From the NCBI GenBank assembly GCA_019054805.1, contig JAHQIY010000004.1, forward strand, positions 5,146,001 to 5,210,000: 64,000 nt of DNA. The letters run 5' to 3'. The position numbers were made by a program, and so were the translations under genes. Under the pieces are notes generated by a model that saw only the letters and a program-made list of their open reading frames with translations, did not search any database and was not told the origin of the DNA. This DNA comes from Brachionus manjavacas. Its lineage: Eukaryota; Rotifera; Eurotatoria; Ploima; Brachionidae. Positions 21,841 through 34,889 of this stretch are shown here, one piece after another; the stretch's first letter is position 1, and each line of letters starts with the position of its first letter.

Positions 21841-23187
21841 GTGATTTACTAGAAAATATTTCCACTAAAAAAATACATTTAAATTTTGAATTTGCATATT
21901 TTAAAATTTTTTTTTTTAAATTTTGTTTTTTCATCAAATCTAAAATCAAAAAATTGTTATTAAAATTTTTATTTTTTTTTTAATTTATGAATACATCAAG
22001 ATATAGGGTTTTGATTAAATTGTTCACTCTAAGTCTGTAAATGAGTTTAAGTTTACGTGGAATCGCTAAGAGCAATATATTAACAAAGAGTTATCATATT
22101 GTATATCCCACATTCCATGTAGCTCCGGGAACCTGAATACATAAAGGCTTACGATTATTATTTAAAAAAAAATTTCGTGAAATTTATCAAGACGAGGACC
22201 AGGAATTTATTGTAAATTAATTGTAAAATTATATCTTAATTAATAATTTCAGTTTCTTTATTTAAAAAGTTAGATTATTTTTTTTTAATAAAAAAATTAT
22301 AAGAATTTTATAAATGCATTTTTAACGTTTTTTTTTAAATTTCAATATCTTGAATTAATAATATATTAATAATTTTACTACATCTAAACAGTTCATTTTA
22401 CTAAAGAGTTTTTCTGACCCTGCAGTCCTTAACGTGATTAAATATTTAAATAAAATAGTATTTTTATTAATATTTCATTTAAAAAGATACATTTTGAAGC
22501 AAAAATTCAGATAATTATCAGGTTGAATATTTTTTGATTTAAAAATAAAAAAAATAAAATCACTTCATCTTCTTTCACATCCTAAAATTTCTAATTAACA
22601 TTCTAAGCTCTTTGAATAAACAAGTCAAATTTTTTGACATCACTAAAAGTTGAATATTTCAAGTTGAATCATGTCAAAAATTGTTCCAAATTCTGCTTAA
22701 ATTTCTATTTTACCAATTGGTTTAAATTTACAGCACACAACTTATCAGATAGAAGCATTGCTAAATGTGAAATGTGCGATGCCGAAAGCTATGTCGAGGT
22801 TGCAATAGAATTTATTTTTACTTCCATATTTAACTTGCAAAATTTAACATACTAATAAATCAACTAAAATCCTAATGTCTATGCGCATATATTATAGGCT
22901 CATTTTTCATCATTTTCTAAATGCGTATGAAAAAAATTCTAAATTATTAAAAAAAAATATTTATTAATTTTAATTAAGCATAAATTTCTTTAAGCAAGAA
23001 AACATTTAATTATTTTCTTTTTTTCTTCTATTTTTCGATCACTTTATGTTAGAACTTTATTGATAAAAATCTTGAAATTAGGGATCAATTGAGCAACGCT
23101 TAGTTTGGTCAATCTCTCATAAATGAATAAATAATTTGCTTTAAAGTTAAAAAAAGAGAAAGAAATACAGAGATTAAAACAAGCGAG
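21841..23187. other. AT-rich region upstream of BRE1
   Basis: No gene is supported. A GC-richer patch at 22020-22160 ends in TTACGATTATTATTT and resembles a LINE 3' tail, but no protein is visible. An open frame at 22634-22855 contains a short Cys pair (CEMCDAES) and is not convincing. Confidence 0.45.
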
Positions 23188-26100
23188 ATGCAGTCAGCGG
23201 CAGTGCCTTGTACTGGCAATGGTATTAAACGTACTGCAGCGAACGCTCTGTCGTCACCATCTCCGACCTCTTCATCTTCTTCGCACCAAAATGAACATCA
23301 GCAATCGATTTCTCCGCCGCCGCCCGAAAAACGTTCCTTCATTGTGGTCGAGTCACCCATTAAGCTCGACACCATCTCTTCATCAGTAAATTAACGATCC
23401 TAAATAAATATTTTAAATTGAAAGTTTTTTTCAAGGAAGATCTCGACATCAAAGTATTGAGGATTCAGAACAAAAATCTAAGTGAAAGGCTGCTACAGCG
23501 ACAAAAACTAGAGGCTGATCTGAGGGAAAAAATTGACAAGCTTCAAAATAAGAAGGCCTCGGATGACAACAAATTGTGCATAATAGACCGCTATTGGACT
23601 CAACTGGACGAGGACTTGAGGCTTATGCTGGAGCGATTCGACTCCGAATCAGGCAAAGAAGCATGTGAGCCGATCGGAGAGAAAACCAGCAAAACCGAGA
23701 GCACCAAATTATCTAGTCAAACGGTGCGGAACTTTTTGTCCAAGTTAAATGACTGGGATAAATGTGAAATAGAAGATTCCCTTAAAGAACGAGTTAAGTT
23801 TACCACACAAACAGTAGCCAAATTAGTCACCGTTTATGATCGGTAATTAGATCAATAGATAGAACTTTTCAACTAATTAAATACTAATTATTTAGAATGA
23901 CCAAAAAAAACGATTTGTTTCTGAAGGACCTTAAAACAAAAATTCACGGTAATTTTTTTTGCTACTCGATCGCTTTTAAAGAATTTTAGTTATTTAAAAA
24001 ATTTATTTTAATTATTTAAAAATATTTTTTCATTATTTTTTAGCAAATTAAAAAATGTAAAAAAATAATTAAATTATATTTTTTTTAAAGAAAAATTTTA
24101 AAATGATTATGTTCGACTTAAGTGGAAAATATTTAACTGCCAAAACTACTCATCTTTTTTAAAAACTAAAAATTTATTTTATTTTCTATTTTAATTTTTC
24201 ATTAATATAGTTAAATGGTCATGGTATCGCTTTATAAATAATCTATGCTAAAAGTTAATTGTAAAGAATTTATTTGAGAAAGGTTTAAAAAATAAAAATT
24301 AGAAAGTGAATTTTTATTTAAAATAAAGTTATAGCATCATTGCTTGATCGATTATATTTTGTTTTTCTATAAATTATTTCAATTAATAATTTTTCTTTCT
24401 GATTTTTCGATTTAAGAATTTGAGATTTTTATTCAAATTTTTTTAATTATTTATTTAAATTTATCAAAATTTCTAATTCTAATTTCTATTAAAATTTTCG
24501 GCGAAATTTTCAGATATAATGAGAATAACTTGTCAAAAATTTTAGTTGACAATTAGATACTACAAGTTAATTCAGTTTGAATTAAAAAAGACTCGAATTT
24601 TTTTTAAAAAAATAAAAAAAGAAGGTTCTAAGTGCATTTTTTCAATGTTTTTTTATTATCTGAACATTTTAAGAACTTAAGCAAGACATTCACTGTTTTG
24701 GGCTTTTAATAATTTTTTAAATTTCATTTTGGATTTATACTAATTTTTATAATAATTCAAAACAATTGAAAAAAATAGCATAGTCACAACACTGTATGCT
24801 CCCTGGATACCCATGGTTCATTCGCCTCTTTTCCATTAGCAAGATTCAAATCTTAGAAATAATTATGTTATTAGAATTGAAGTTTGATCTTATCAACTAT
24901 ATCTCTGACTCTATTTCACTCAAAATTTGTATTTTCTTCTATTTTAAAATAATAATAATAACAATTTAGATTGTGACAAGAGTAAACCTGTAAGTGAGGG
25001 TAGTTCGCTTTGAAGCCGTTCTTATGGCTGGATTGAATTATTGTGAGAGACAGCTAATTCCGAAGAGTTATGGATTATTGGTAATAAAAAACTCTTTGAC
25101 CACATTCAGTTCTTAAATGTCTCTATTTTCTGTGTTTGTATTCTCTTATTTCACTCGCAGGATCATCTGCAGTTAGTTCTAGCATTTGGCTTGTACCAGC
25201 TTACAGTGTTGATATTGAACTGCACTACCTCACCACTTTTTCGCTTTTGATACCTAAAGGTCGAGTTTTTCCAGTTTTTTTTTAATAGGTAAGAAATTGC
25301 AAGTCAGAGAAAAGTTTTGTAGCTTATCTTTGGACTCATTCGAGTATCTGGACGTCTGCTTTGTTGCAAAGGTTTAAACATAAGAGTCATATTAAAGAGA
25401 GTCTAGCATTAATACTTCTTTTAAATTTTAATATCTTTGGTTTTAGAATTTAAAACGACGATTTATTTTTTAAAAAATCAGAAATTAAACTATTAGTAAA
25501 GAAAGAAGTAGCCATGAACAAATTTATTATAGATTTAATGTTTAAAATTTTCAATATAAAATGAAATTATTTGTTCCATTTCCACACAACTAGATTTATT
25601 TTGTCACATTATTTTCTTTAATTATGCAAGCATTTAAAAAAAGTATTTTATTTCGATCTGTAAACAAATTGAATAAGGCTAATAAGTCATAATAAATTAC
25701 TAGAATCAATCTAGCTAGCTTGGGGTATAAATAATTTGTAATTATTTTTTTCTATTAATTAGCAAAATTAAAAAATTAATGTATTCTTTTAAAAAAAATA
25801 AAAGACCTCACGGAACCATCAGCGTCAAGTAAAATAGAATCGAAAGTGAAAGAATTGAGTGAAGAGAGCATACGTTTGAACGAATTGATAACAAAATGCC
25901 AACAAAATACACATAAAAGTGGCCTTGAGGTTCTTATACAATAAGCGATTTTCTCACATAAATATGAGTTTTTTTTTATAGAAAAAGCAGCTTGAGGATC
26001 AACTGAGTCTCCTTGAGGCCGAAATTAAAGATTTGAACCACAAAGCAGACGAAACTGAGTACGAATTGGACAAAATGAAAGACAAAGCATTCAAATTGGA

Positions 26101-29100
26101 CACTCAACTGGCCGAAACATTGAAAAAACTAAACAATCTACAATCCAATAGCAATAGTACGAACCATATTGACCAAAATGGTCATGTTGTGTACCATAAC
26201 ACTTTCAAACAAAACTCCACTAATACGAATCGCTCGAATAGTCTTTCCGACAAACAAGTAATGCAAGCAATTATACTTTTTTGTTTACTCTTGTTTTAAT
26301 TTTTTTTAGCTTTCCGAATTAGAAACTGAATTGGAACATCATCGTGAATTAGCCAAAAATCGACTAGATGAATTAGAAAAATTAAACCAAGAGTACAATT
26401 CAGCTTGCAAACAAATCGAAAAACTGAAAAACGATGTAAGATTTTTATTTTTATTTTGATTTGGTTATTATGGCCAAAAAATAAAGGTATAAAATGTAAA
26501 GTTAATTATTAAAATGCCTAGGAGTGAATTATCGTTAAATCTTTAAGTTTTTGAACAATTTTTATCAATTATTCTTTAAAAATTTAAGATGATAAATCTA
26601 ACATTCCAGAAAAAAATTATGAAATTTTAAAGTTTTTATGAAAGTAGAAAAAAATTCTGAATCGGTATAAATTAAATGTTTTTTTTTATTTAAAATTAAG
26701 GAATAGTCATAAATGTAAGTATTGTTCTATATTTTAAATCGTAATTTGATTCTTTGTAATATTTTAAATCTTCTTCTAAAATTAAAAAATAAAAAATCTA
26801 TTTGGAAATTCCATTTAAAAGATTTAAAAGGGACTCAAGTCGTTTATTTGTACTAAACCCTTTCAATTACTTTTTGATGATCAAAAGAAGCGCTATTTTA
26901 GTAAGAAATATTTAATTTGAACTGGAAAAGATAGATTTTTGTTAATACTCTATTAAATATATTAATCTTGTCTCGAAAATTTGCTTTTTTATCTAAATGA
27001 AGTCTGATTTTCAAATAAAAAAACAAAAATCTAACAATTTAAAACATTTTAGAACTGACTTCGGAATTTTTTAAAATTACTTTCTTTAAAATAAAAAATT
27101 TAAATTCGAATCAATATAAAAATAAAAAAGTTTCGAGGATTATTTAAAATTAAAAGTCGTATTTGTAATGAATAAATATAAAAATTTAAAATAAAAAACA
27201 ATTTTTTTGAAAAAATTTTTAAAGTAAAATTAAAGAATTTGATATGAGGATGTAGTAAATTTAACTAATTACAATAATTTACGAATTTCGTAAAAAACAA
27301 GGTAATTTTAAGTAAAAAAATCGCGACTTTATTTTTTTTATTTTTAAAATGCAAACAAACAACATAGATAGACTAAATGATATTTTTAAACAAATTTTAT
27401 TAAAAAAAAAAAAAGATCCCTGTTATAAAAATTTGCCTTTTCAGCTCAAGATGATACCTGAGTCGGTAGTGGAACAAACAAGCGAATACCGAATGCTTCA
27501 AACAAAATATTCAATAATTGTAAATGATAATGTAAAATTGAAACAAGCCCTTGACGAAACACGCAATCTTCTCGAATTTTCCCGATGCTCGTTTCAGCGT
27601 CAACTGGAGCAAATGGAAAGCGAAGAGCTTGCCCAGCAAAAACGATTAGGCAATGAAATAATACAAATTGAAGAACAGTTGGCACAATTACGGAAAGAGA
27701 ATGAACTCTTAAGAATTGAGTATGAACAAAATTTGGCTGCGAACGAGCAGACCGGGCCAATAAACAAAGAAATGAGAAGCTTAATAACCACTTTGCAGAC
27801 TAACAATAAGCTACTTAAGTCGGACAATGTTCGAACCAAAAAAAGACTCGAGGAAGCTCAACAAGAAATAGAAAAACTTAAGACTAAAAATTCTCAACTA
27901 CAGTCCCAAGTGGCTCAGAATCAAAGCAAAAAAGATGATAATTCTGTAAGTAAAGAGACGTCTGAAGTTCCAGTGAAAACTGAACCAGAAATTGAAGTTA
28001 AAAAAGAGAACGACGAAAAAGAAAGTTTGATAAAAGATTTAGAAGAAAAAAATCGCAGACTACAGGAAAGCCACAAAGACATGAAGAATATAATTGACAT
28101 TTATACGAAATCATCTGGTTCTAGCGGGTCTTCGTCCAAAGACCATAAGGAAAAAAAGTATCCAAATGAGCTGGAAGAAGCGAAACAAGAAATAAAAAGG
28201 CTGAAAGAATGCCTTGAAAAATTGAAATCGTCGTCCTCTTCTTCGACTAAATTAATACTACCAACTCAATCGATTGCTTCCAATTCACCGTCAACTCGGT
28301 ATCATCACAAATTGGAGCATCATCATCACCATGATGAGTCGAGTAATCCAGCCAATCTATCTTCATCATCTAACGCTGATTATGCCAAAAAAATAAAATC
28401 TCTTGAAGATAATATTAAAGAGTTGCAAAAAAATTTAAACAATAAAAAACAAGAAGAGGTAGCTTTATTAAATGATATGGAAATTACTGGACAAGCTTTT
28501 GAAGATATGCAGGTATTTTTGTATTTATGTTGCCTATTGATTATAAAAATTACTCAAAAGGCCTAGTCTAATTAACAAACATTTGATCAATTTTTAAAAA
28601 TTAGTTTGATTTAAAATTAGAGGGTTTTATCTTAAAGTAATAAAAGAACCAAGCCAATTTTAATTGAAAATTGTTCTACTTTAAAATAAAAAAATAAAGA
28701 AATTTATTTGTTGAGATAAGCATAAAATGTCATATTTAGATTCTTTAATGTCAAAATGCACCTTTCAATTGATGAAAAAATTTAATTGATGTTTTATCAC
28801 ATGAACAATTGTTTGCACCAATTTACCCATAAACCCATAAATTTGGCATTCGATATTAAACTCATAAATATATTTCTTTATTTTTTTGTCATAATTTATA
28901 AAAAACGTTTGAGAATTTAAAATTCTTTAAATTTGATCTTAAACTTTAATTTTCCAAAAATTTGTATCCTACTGATCACAAATTTATTAAAATGAGCAGC
29001 ATAAGTCAATTTAAACAAATTAAATTATTAAAAAAATTCAAAAATTGAATTAAAAAAATTACATCAAATATTATTAAACATATCATTAATATAATTATTA

Positions 29101-31471
29101 TGCTATTAAATGTATTAACATATAAATACTAATAATTCCGCAAATTGATGCACTTTTGCTCAAACAGTTGTCAACAAAAACTCTACAAGTATTTGTAAAC
29201 AAATTATGCGTTTGATTGTAATACTAACTTAAGAGAAAGAAAAACAAAAAATTATCAAGTTAATAATTGTAAAATAAAAAGTGAAAAATTAATATTATTA
29301 AAGGATTAACTTTGAAATTTGTTACAAAAATACCAACACTTTAAATTTTAAATTAGTTCAAAAAGATAGTTTTCACAAATTTATTAGATTCACCAAATTT
29401 CATTATACTAAGCGTTTAAATTTCTTTTAAAAATACAAAACTGTTAAGTTCGGTTGCCTTTGGTAGTCTTTTATAATAAACATCTATTTTTGAAGAGTAA
29501 TCAGATTTCAAAGTCAAGAATGAAAGCCAAAAAAAAATTACAACCTCAGAGTCACGTTATTATTGCAAAAAATTAAAAAAAAGTCAAAAAAGCAATAAAA
29601 GGCAGATTCTTGAACTATTTAAATATTATTTTGATCTGCGTGGTATTAAATCCGCGAAGCTTAGGACTATCGTGCTTTACTTGCTTTATAAGATATAAAT
29701 TTTCAGGTCGTCTATTAGAATAAAAATGTCGAGGTTGTTTTTTTAACTATCAAAGCATCTCACATTTTTATAATCTTCTGGCATATGGTTCCAATTTGGT
29801 GAAACTCAGTGAAAAGAATTGTGACTGCGACTGTGTGATCATAAGTATCATGTCCAGAATATGATCATTTTGATCACAAAAATTTTTTTTTCACATAATT
29901 TTTTTTCCTGTACACCAAAATTAAACCATAAAATTATTTTATAAATACTCGGTAAGAGACATTTCAAAATATAAACAAACAAAATTTAGTGCTATTTTTG
30001 AATCTTCAAAATATTATTTAAATTAATTAAATTATAAGTAATCATGCTTTTTGGATTATTTCCCATATCAAACTGACCCGTGAATTAAAATCACTTTTTA
30101 TGCAGTCAAATGGAGCTAAAATTGGTATTTCGAGGAAATATTTTTCAACAACTGAATAAAAACATATTCAGTGGCTTTTGAATTGTGATCTATAAGAAAA
30201 TGTCGACTAGTGCACATAAATTATTAATGTCTTAAAATAAAAATTTTTGAATATACATATGTAGTTTTTGGTGTAATTTTTTACCAATTTTTTAATTTTT
30301 GAAAAAGAAGATGACGAAAATTTAAAAACTCTAATTCTTAAAAAAAATCAAACAAAGCAAATTTAAATTTAATTAATTTTCAAATTCAAATAAGCAGTTA
30401 TGAAACTTAATTTTTCAATCAATTGGATTTTTTTACAGCTATTATTTAAATCCTCTGTGCCAAAAATGTCTCAATGAAAAAAAAATTTGATTGTTAAGAA
30501 CTAGATTTTTTAAAATTATTTTCTCAAAATCTAATTAAATGAATATTATGATTATTTTCTAGAAAAATCGCTGAATACTTTAATAAAAACAGGACAAGAA
30601 TTAGGGTACACTTTTTGAAAACAAATGCTTTAGGTTGTTTTTTTATGTAAGAAAATAATCTTAAATACAAAATATGATTTAAATAAGTTCTCATTAATTC
30701 TATTATCCTTGAAGGTTTTGATTTTTATTGTAAAAGATAACAAAAGATGAGTTAAATTTGGATTATTTTTAGGAGCAAAATATCCGTTTAATGCAGCAGC
30801 TTAGAGAGAAAGACGATGCAAACTTTAAATTGGTATCTGAAAGAATCAAACTAGAAAACGCTCAAAAGATTCTGAAAGAGGAAAAAGAGCTGTATGTGCA
30901 GCAAGTGACGACACTTCAAGATCAGCAAGAAGCTCAAATGAATGTGTCCAAAAAATTAGAAGAACAAATTCAAGTGCTGACTCAAAACATTGCTATTTTC
31001 GAAAAGGAAATTCATCAACTGCAGCTAGCATGCGAAACTTACAAACGCCAAGCCATAGATAATGTACAGCTAATTCAAGAACTAAAACTCAACTCGCAGA
31101 AGTATCTATTCCAATTGAAAGAGGCACAGCAGCTTATTGCCGAAAAGAGCGAAACTCTTGCATCTCAAACTTTTAGGATCAAGCGAACACAAGAGGAGAT
31201 AAAACACCTTCAAGCTAAACTCGAACGACAAAAGAAGTTCGAAATGGCCGCTAATATGGACGAAGTTCTCAAAGAAGAAATAAAAGAGTACAAAGAACAA
31301 CTCAGGTGTCCGTCGTGTAAAATAAAACAAAAAGATGCTGTATTGACTAAGTGTTTCCATGTGTTTTGCTTCGATTGTCTTCAAAAACGCTACGATACTC
31401 GTCAGCGAAAATGTCCCAAGTGCAACGCCGGATTCGGCGCAAACGATTTCCGTAAATTGTATTTATCCTAA
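23188..31471 (+). CDS. BRE1: BRE1 E3 ligase for histone H2B (RNF20/RNF40)
   Basis: Eight exons, in phase: 23188-23385, 23436-23842, 23896-23948, 25805-25929, 25982-26257, 26310-26435, 27445-28512, 30773-31471. They give 983 residues (RNF20 975, RNF40 1001). BRE1 is the nuclear E3 that monoubiquitinates histone H2B, supporting transcription elongation. The protein starts PSPTSSSSS and PPPEKRS, has the conserved LQNKKASDDN..IIDRYW block, a coiled coil over most of its length, EYRMLQTKYS, LRIEYEQNLAANEQTGPINK and GQAFEDMQEQN..LMQQLREKDDANFKL. It ends in a C3HC4 RING from C930 (DAVLTKCFHVFCFDC, KCPKCNAGFG) and LYLS. A His/Ser-rich spacer lies in exon 7. The exon 4 donor (GAG|GTTCTT) is weak, so that junction is the least certain. 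Introns 3 and 7 exceed 1.8 kb. Confidence 0.95.
24970..25400 (-). pseudogene. Highly degraded LINE tail in BRE1 intron 3
   Basis: The minus strand gives NKADVQILE, VQR, ATKLFSDLQFLTY and KKLEKLDL with several stops. This follows the order of the CR1/L2 tail (D..LE.VQRRATKL...YE.RL..L.L). Downstream blocks are hard to align. Identification is by pattern only. Confidence 0.5.
25508..25725 (-). repeat. Long dispersed repeat, copy 2 in BRE1 intron
   Basis: It is the reverse complement of 18515-18728 with very few differences, from AGTAGCCATGAACAAATTT to TAGAATCAATCTAGCTAGCTTG. It lies 80 bases upstream of BRE1 exon 4. The close identity suggests a recently active family or a recent copy event. 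Confidence 0.85.
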
Positions 31472-34400
31472 TCGCATTCAAATCAAATTATTGATTAAAA
31501 TGAAAATATAACTAGTATGGAAAATAAATTCTCAGTATATAAATGAAAATACTTTTTTTTTCATCACTTTATCTCTTGGTCACCTTCTTATACTTCTTCA
31601 GTATGATTGTTTTATGTTTAATTTTCTTCAACTTAACTCTCTTTTTTTTATTGCAAAGTTTTTTTTTCATATTTTTTTTACAAAAAATTTAAATAATTAG
31701 TTAAAAGTCATTTAATTTTTTTTGATCGTCTTTAATTTATAAATCAAATTAAAATAAAAAAACAAGTAAAAATTTTAAAAACATCCTCTGATTTCGGCTT
31801 CAAGACCGCAAATATTTACTCAAAATTTAACAAAGCTAAACAAAAATCATTATCAAAAAAAACAGATCTCAATCTATTTTTTGTTCGGACATCGTTTTTT
31901 TATTTAAGGAAGCATTAAAAGTAATTTTTTTTGAGATTTTAAATATTTAAACAAAATGGTCTAAAAGTGTTCTCTATTAATACTTAAAGAGGAAAAAAAT
32001 TTATAAATCCAACAAGCCAATCATAATTATTAATAATTTTTGTATAAATTTTTACATATATTTATTAAAATGCAAAAAAAAATCCCTGTTTCTACTATTC
32101 CCAACGCCCCAAAACTCGACGATTTTTAAAAAAAACTTTTGCTTATGTACTATATTTTAAACATTATTTTCTTTAAAGATTTGAAATTTGACATTGATAA
32201 TGGTTCATGTTTTAAGAATATACATTTTAAACATTTATACTACCACTTACCATATATTAATTGTTTTAAAAACTGTTTAATTTTAAGTTTTATTTTAAAA
32301 GTATTGTCGACTTGTAACCCAGAATCTAAACCTTACTCAGCAAAAGAATATACAGTAATGCTACGATACATGGTTCTGAGGTTACGTAAATTAACTGATT
32401 CAAATTTTTTTAGAAAATTTAAAAAGGTGAAAAATTATCTTTTTGGGCCCTTTTGTGTTTTAAGTTAATTTACGTAATTTTTCGTAAACTTACGACAAAA
32501 TAAATTCCCATAAAAAGCTCGTAAGTTCATTTACTAGAATAAATTAGTATCGAATAATATACTCAAAAATGTATATTTACAAACTGATAAAAATAATTTT
32601 AGATAGAGATTGACGGCAAGAAAAGTATAAAATGTGTTTGATGCATTTTTTCACACTGTTAATAAGAAATATAAACTTTAATTGGAATCGTTAAATTTTA
32701 AAACAAAATTATTTAAAACGATTACTTAATTTTTTTAGAAAATTATTTATTTCTACTCTGTGGGCTTTCAGACTTTAAGGCATTGATTGTTCAACTTTAA
32801 ATTTAATACTTATTTAAAAAAGATTCATAATATATTGAGAAGCTTAATTTTATTACAATTATGAACACAGAAAGTTTCTTATTTCACAAGAGATATTAAT
32901 TTCACCAGTTTTATTCATTTGTTTTACTAGAGGTGATTTTGCCTTTTGAGAATTTCTTTTTGTCTTGAGAAGAAGATAATTTTGATTTTTCTTAAGCAAA
33001 AATTTTTTTATTTAAGTTACAAGACAGTCATTTGAAAAATTACTGAGATTGGTAGCTATAGATTTAGGTTTCAATCAGTTTATTTAATAAATATTTGTTT
33101 ATGCAGAATTTAATTCATCAAATAAATCGTTTTTATGATGTTTGATGAGCTAAGCAATTTCAAATAATAACTAGTTGAAATCCTAGGTTATTTTTTATCT
33201 AGATCTATATGATAGCGATAAACTTATACTTAGATATAAATATATTATATATATTTATATATTAAAATAAAAATATTTTTGCCTTTATTTTTGCTTTAAA
33301 TTTAGTAATTCACTGAAATAGATATTAAAAGAAGATAATTTAATAGAAGCATTTTATTCAATGTAATAGAAGATATTGAGATTGAATTAATCAACTTTCA
33401 TAATATTCTATTAAATAAAATAGTTTTAATTAATATCCAATTTTGTATAAAACAATTAAAAAAAGTATTTCAATATTAATTATTGCTTTCAATTTATGAA
33501 TTATCTACATAATTGATTTATCTAAAAATTCAATCTTTGTTTTTTTTTCTCACATTGTTTGAAAATCTTATTATGGCTTTATTTAGGAATTTTATTTTAT
33601 TTTAATTTATCATAGGTATTGATTGAAAAATTGATAAAAAAGAAGGTTTTTTTAAGATTTACTTAACTTTTTAAAGAAAATCATTAAGTCGAATGAAAAA
33701 ATCGAATATTTTCTCTCTTCGTTTCTATTTATAATCTCGATCAAAAGTAAATTCTAATTAATCATTAATAAAAACAAATTTGAACTAATAACGAATAATT
33801 AAAATAATTAACGTATTTGATGCATTCAAAAAAGGAAAATTCATGAATTTTAAATTCACTTGTGGTCACGTAAGGGTCGCATTTTTATTAATACTATTAC
33901 AAATAACGCATCAATTCAAGGGTTTATGATTTTTCTAATCTAGAAATTAATACTTAATGATAGATTCAAATTGATTTTCTCGTTCTCTCTTTTGATAGGG
34001 GTTTATTTTTCAATTTTTTAGTTAAATATGTGAGATTTTGAAATTTTATTTTAGCTATTCAATTAATTGAATTTCAATTTTTTTTTAATAAACGTTTTAA
34101 ACTGATATAATTACATTTAAAAAAACTAAACGAGTAAAGAAAATTAATAAGTTAATCAAATTTTTTAATTAATTAATTTAAAAATTTTCAATTATATTTT
34201 TACATCTTCGATTTTATGTTTATGGTGTTTAAATATAAAGCAAAAATAATCAGTCTTTTTCAAATAATTTTTTAATTATTTTATTTAATTTTTTATCTGT
34301 TTTTTTCGATTTTTTCAAAAACCAATAACTACCGAAATCACAAAATCAATGTTTGCCTTTCGGCTGTGAATAATTATGTAAAAAGATAAATTCTTAAATA

Positions 34401-34889
34401 AAGTTCGCTTTTAGATTACTCAAGAGAATTTAAAAACACTATTTACTTTTATCATCTAGAATAATATTCAAATTATTTGATATAAAATAAAATATTTAGA
34501 AAAAACTGCTTGCGATTGAACTCTATTTAGCTCTAAACCAAAAATTAAAATTTTTTTTTCACAATACTAAATAAATAGCTTTAAAACAACTTCCCATATT
34601 TAACGGTACATAGATTTCTAAATATTGTTAAATATTAAATCTAATTAATTCCGTTCGAAATTTAGAAATTTACAATTATGAAGAAAATACTAACAAAAGT
34701 AGTTAGATTGATATATGCTTGCACGCATTAGAGACTAAATTCGGTAGTTTAGTTAAGTAGTTTTGGGAGGAAGTTGTTTTGTTTTTGATGACTACAAAAT
34801 GTCAAAAACCAAAATTCATAATATTAAAACGAATTTAAATTTTTTCAGAATCAATAATTCATAACGAAATCAGAAAAAAATTTGGCAGT
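31472..34889. other. Long AT-rich intergenic region
   Basis: It includes the BRE1 3' flank (AATAAA near 31524), a TTACGTAA fold-back at 32373-32490, and low-complexity TATATA tracts near 33236-33270. Open frames here (for example 32139-32468) lack recognisable content. KDM8 5' sequence lies at the right end. Confidence 0.5.
32373..32490. repeat. TTACGTAAATTAA fold-back repeat
   Basis: GGTTACGTAAATTAA at 32373-32387 is mirrored by TTAATTTACGTAA near 32465-32478. The core (TTTTTGGGCCCTTTTGTGTTTTAAG) resembles the core at about 2908-2935 (TTTTTTGGCCTTTTTTGCTTTTAG). It is a short palindromic repeat, possibly non-autonomous. Confidence 0.45.

Noticed and set aside
22634..22855. Frame with CEMCDAESYVEV upstream of BRE1
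   Set aside because: One Cys pair in an otherwise AT-driven frame; no partner exon and no clear donor.
23386..23399. Ending BRE1 at the TAA in the first frame (68 codons)
   Set aside because: GTAAAT directly after SSS is a good donor, and the next exon continues the BRE1 N-terminal block in phase.
32139..32468. 109-codon frame downstream of BRE1
   Set aside because: Low-complexity hydrophobic translation, ending in the TTACGTAA repeat, with no splice partners.
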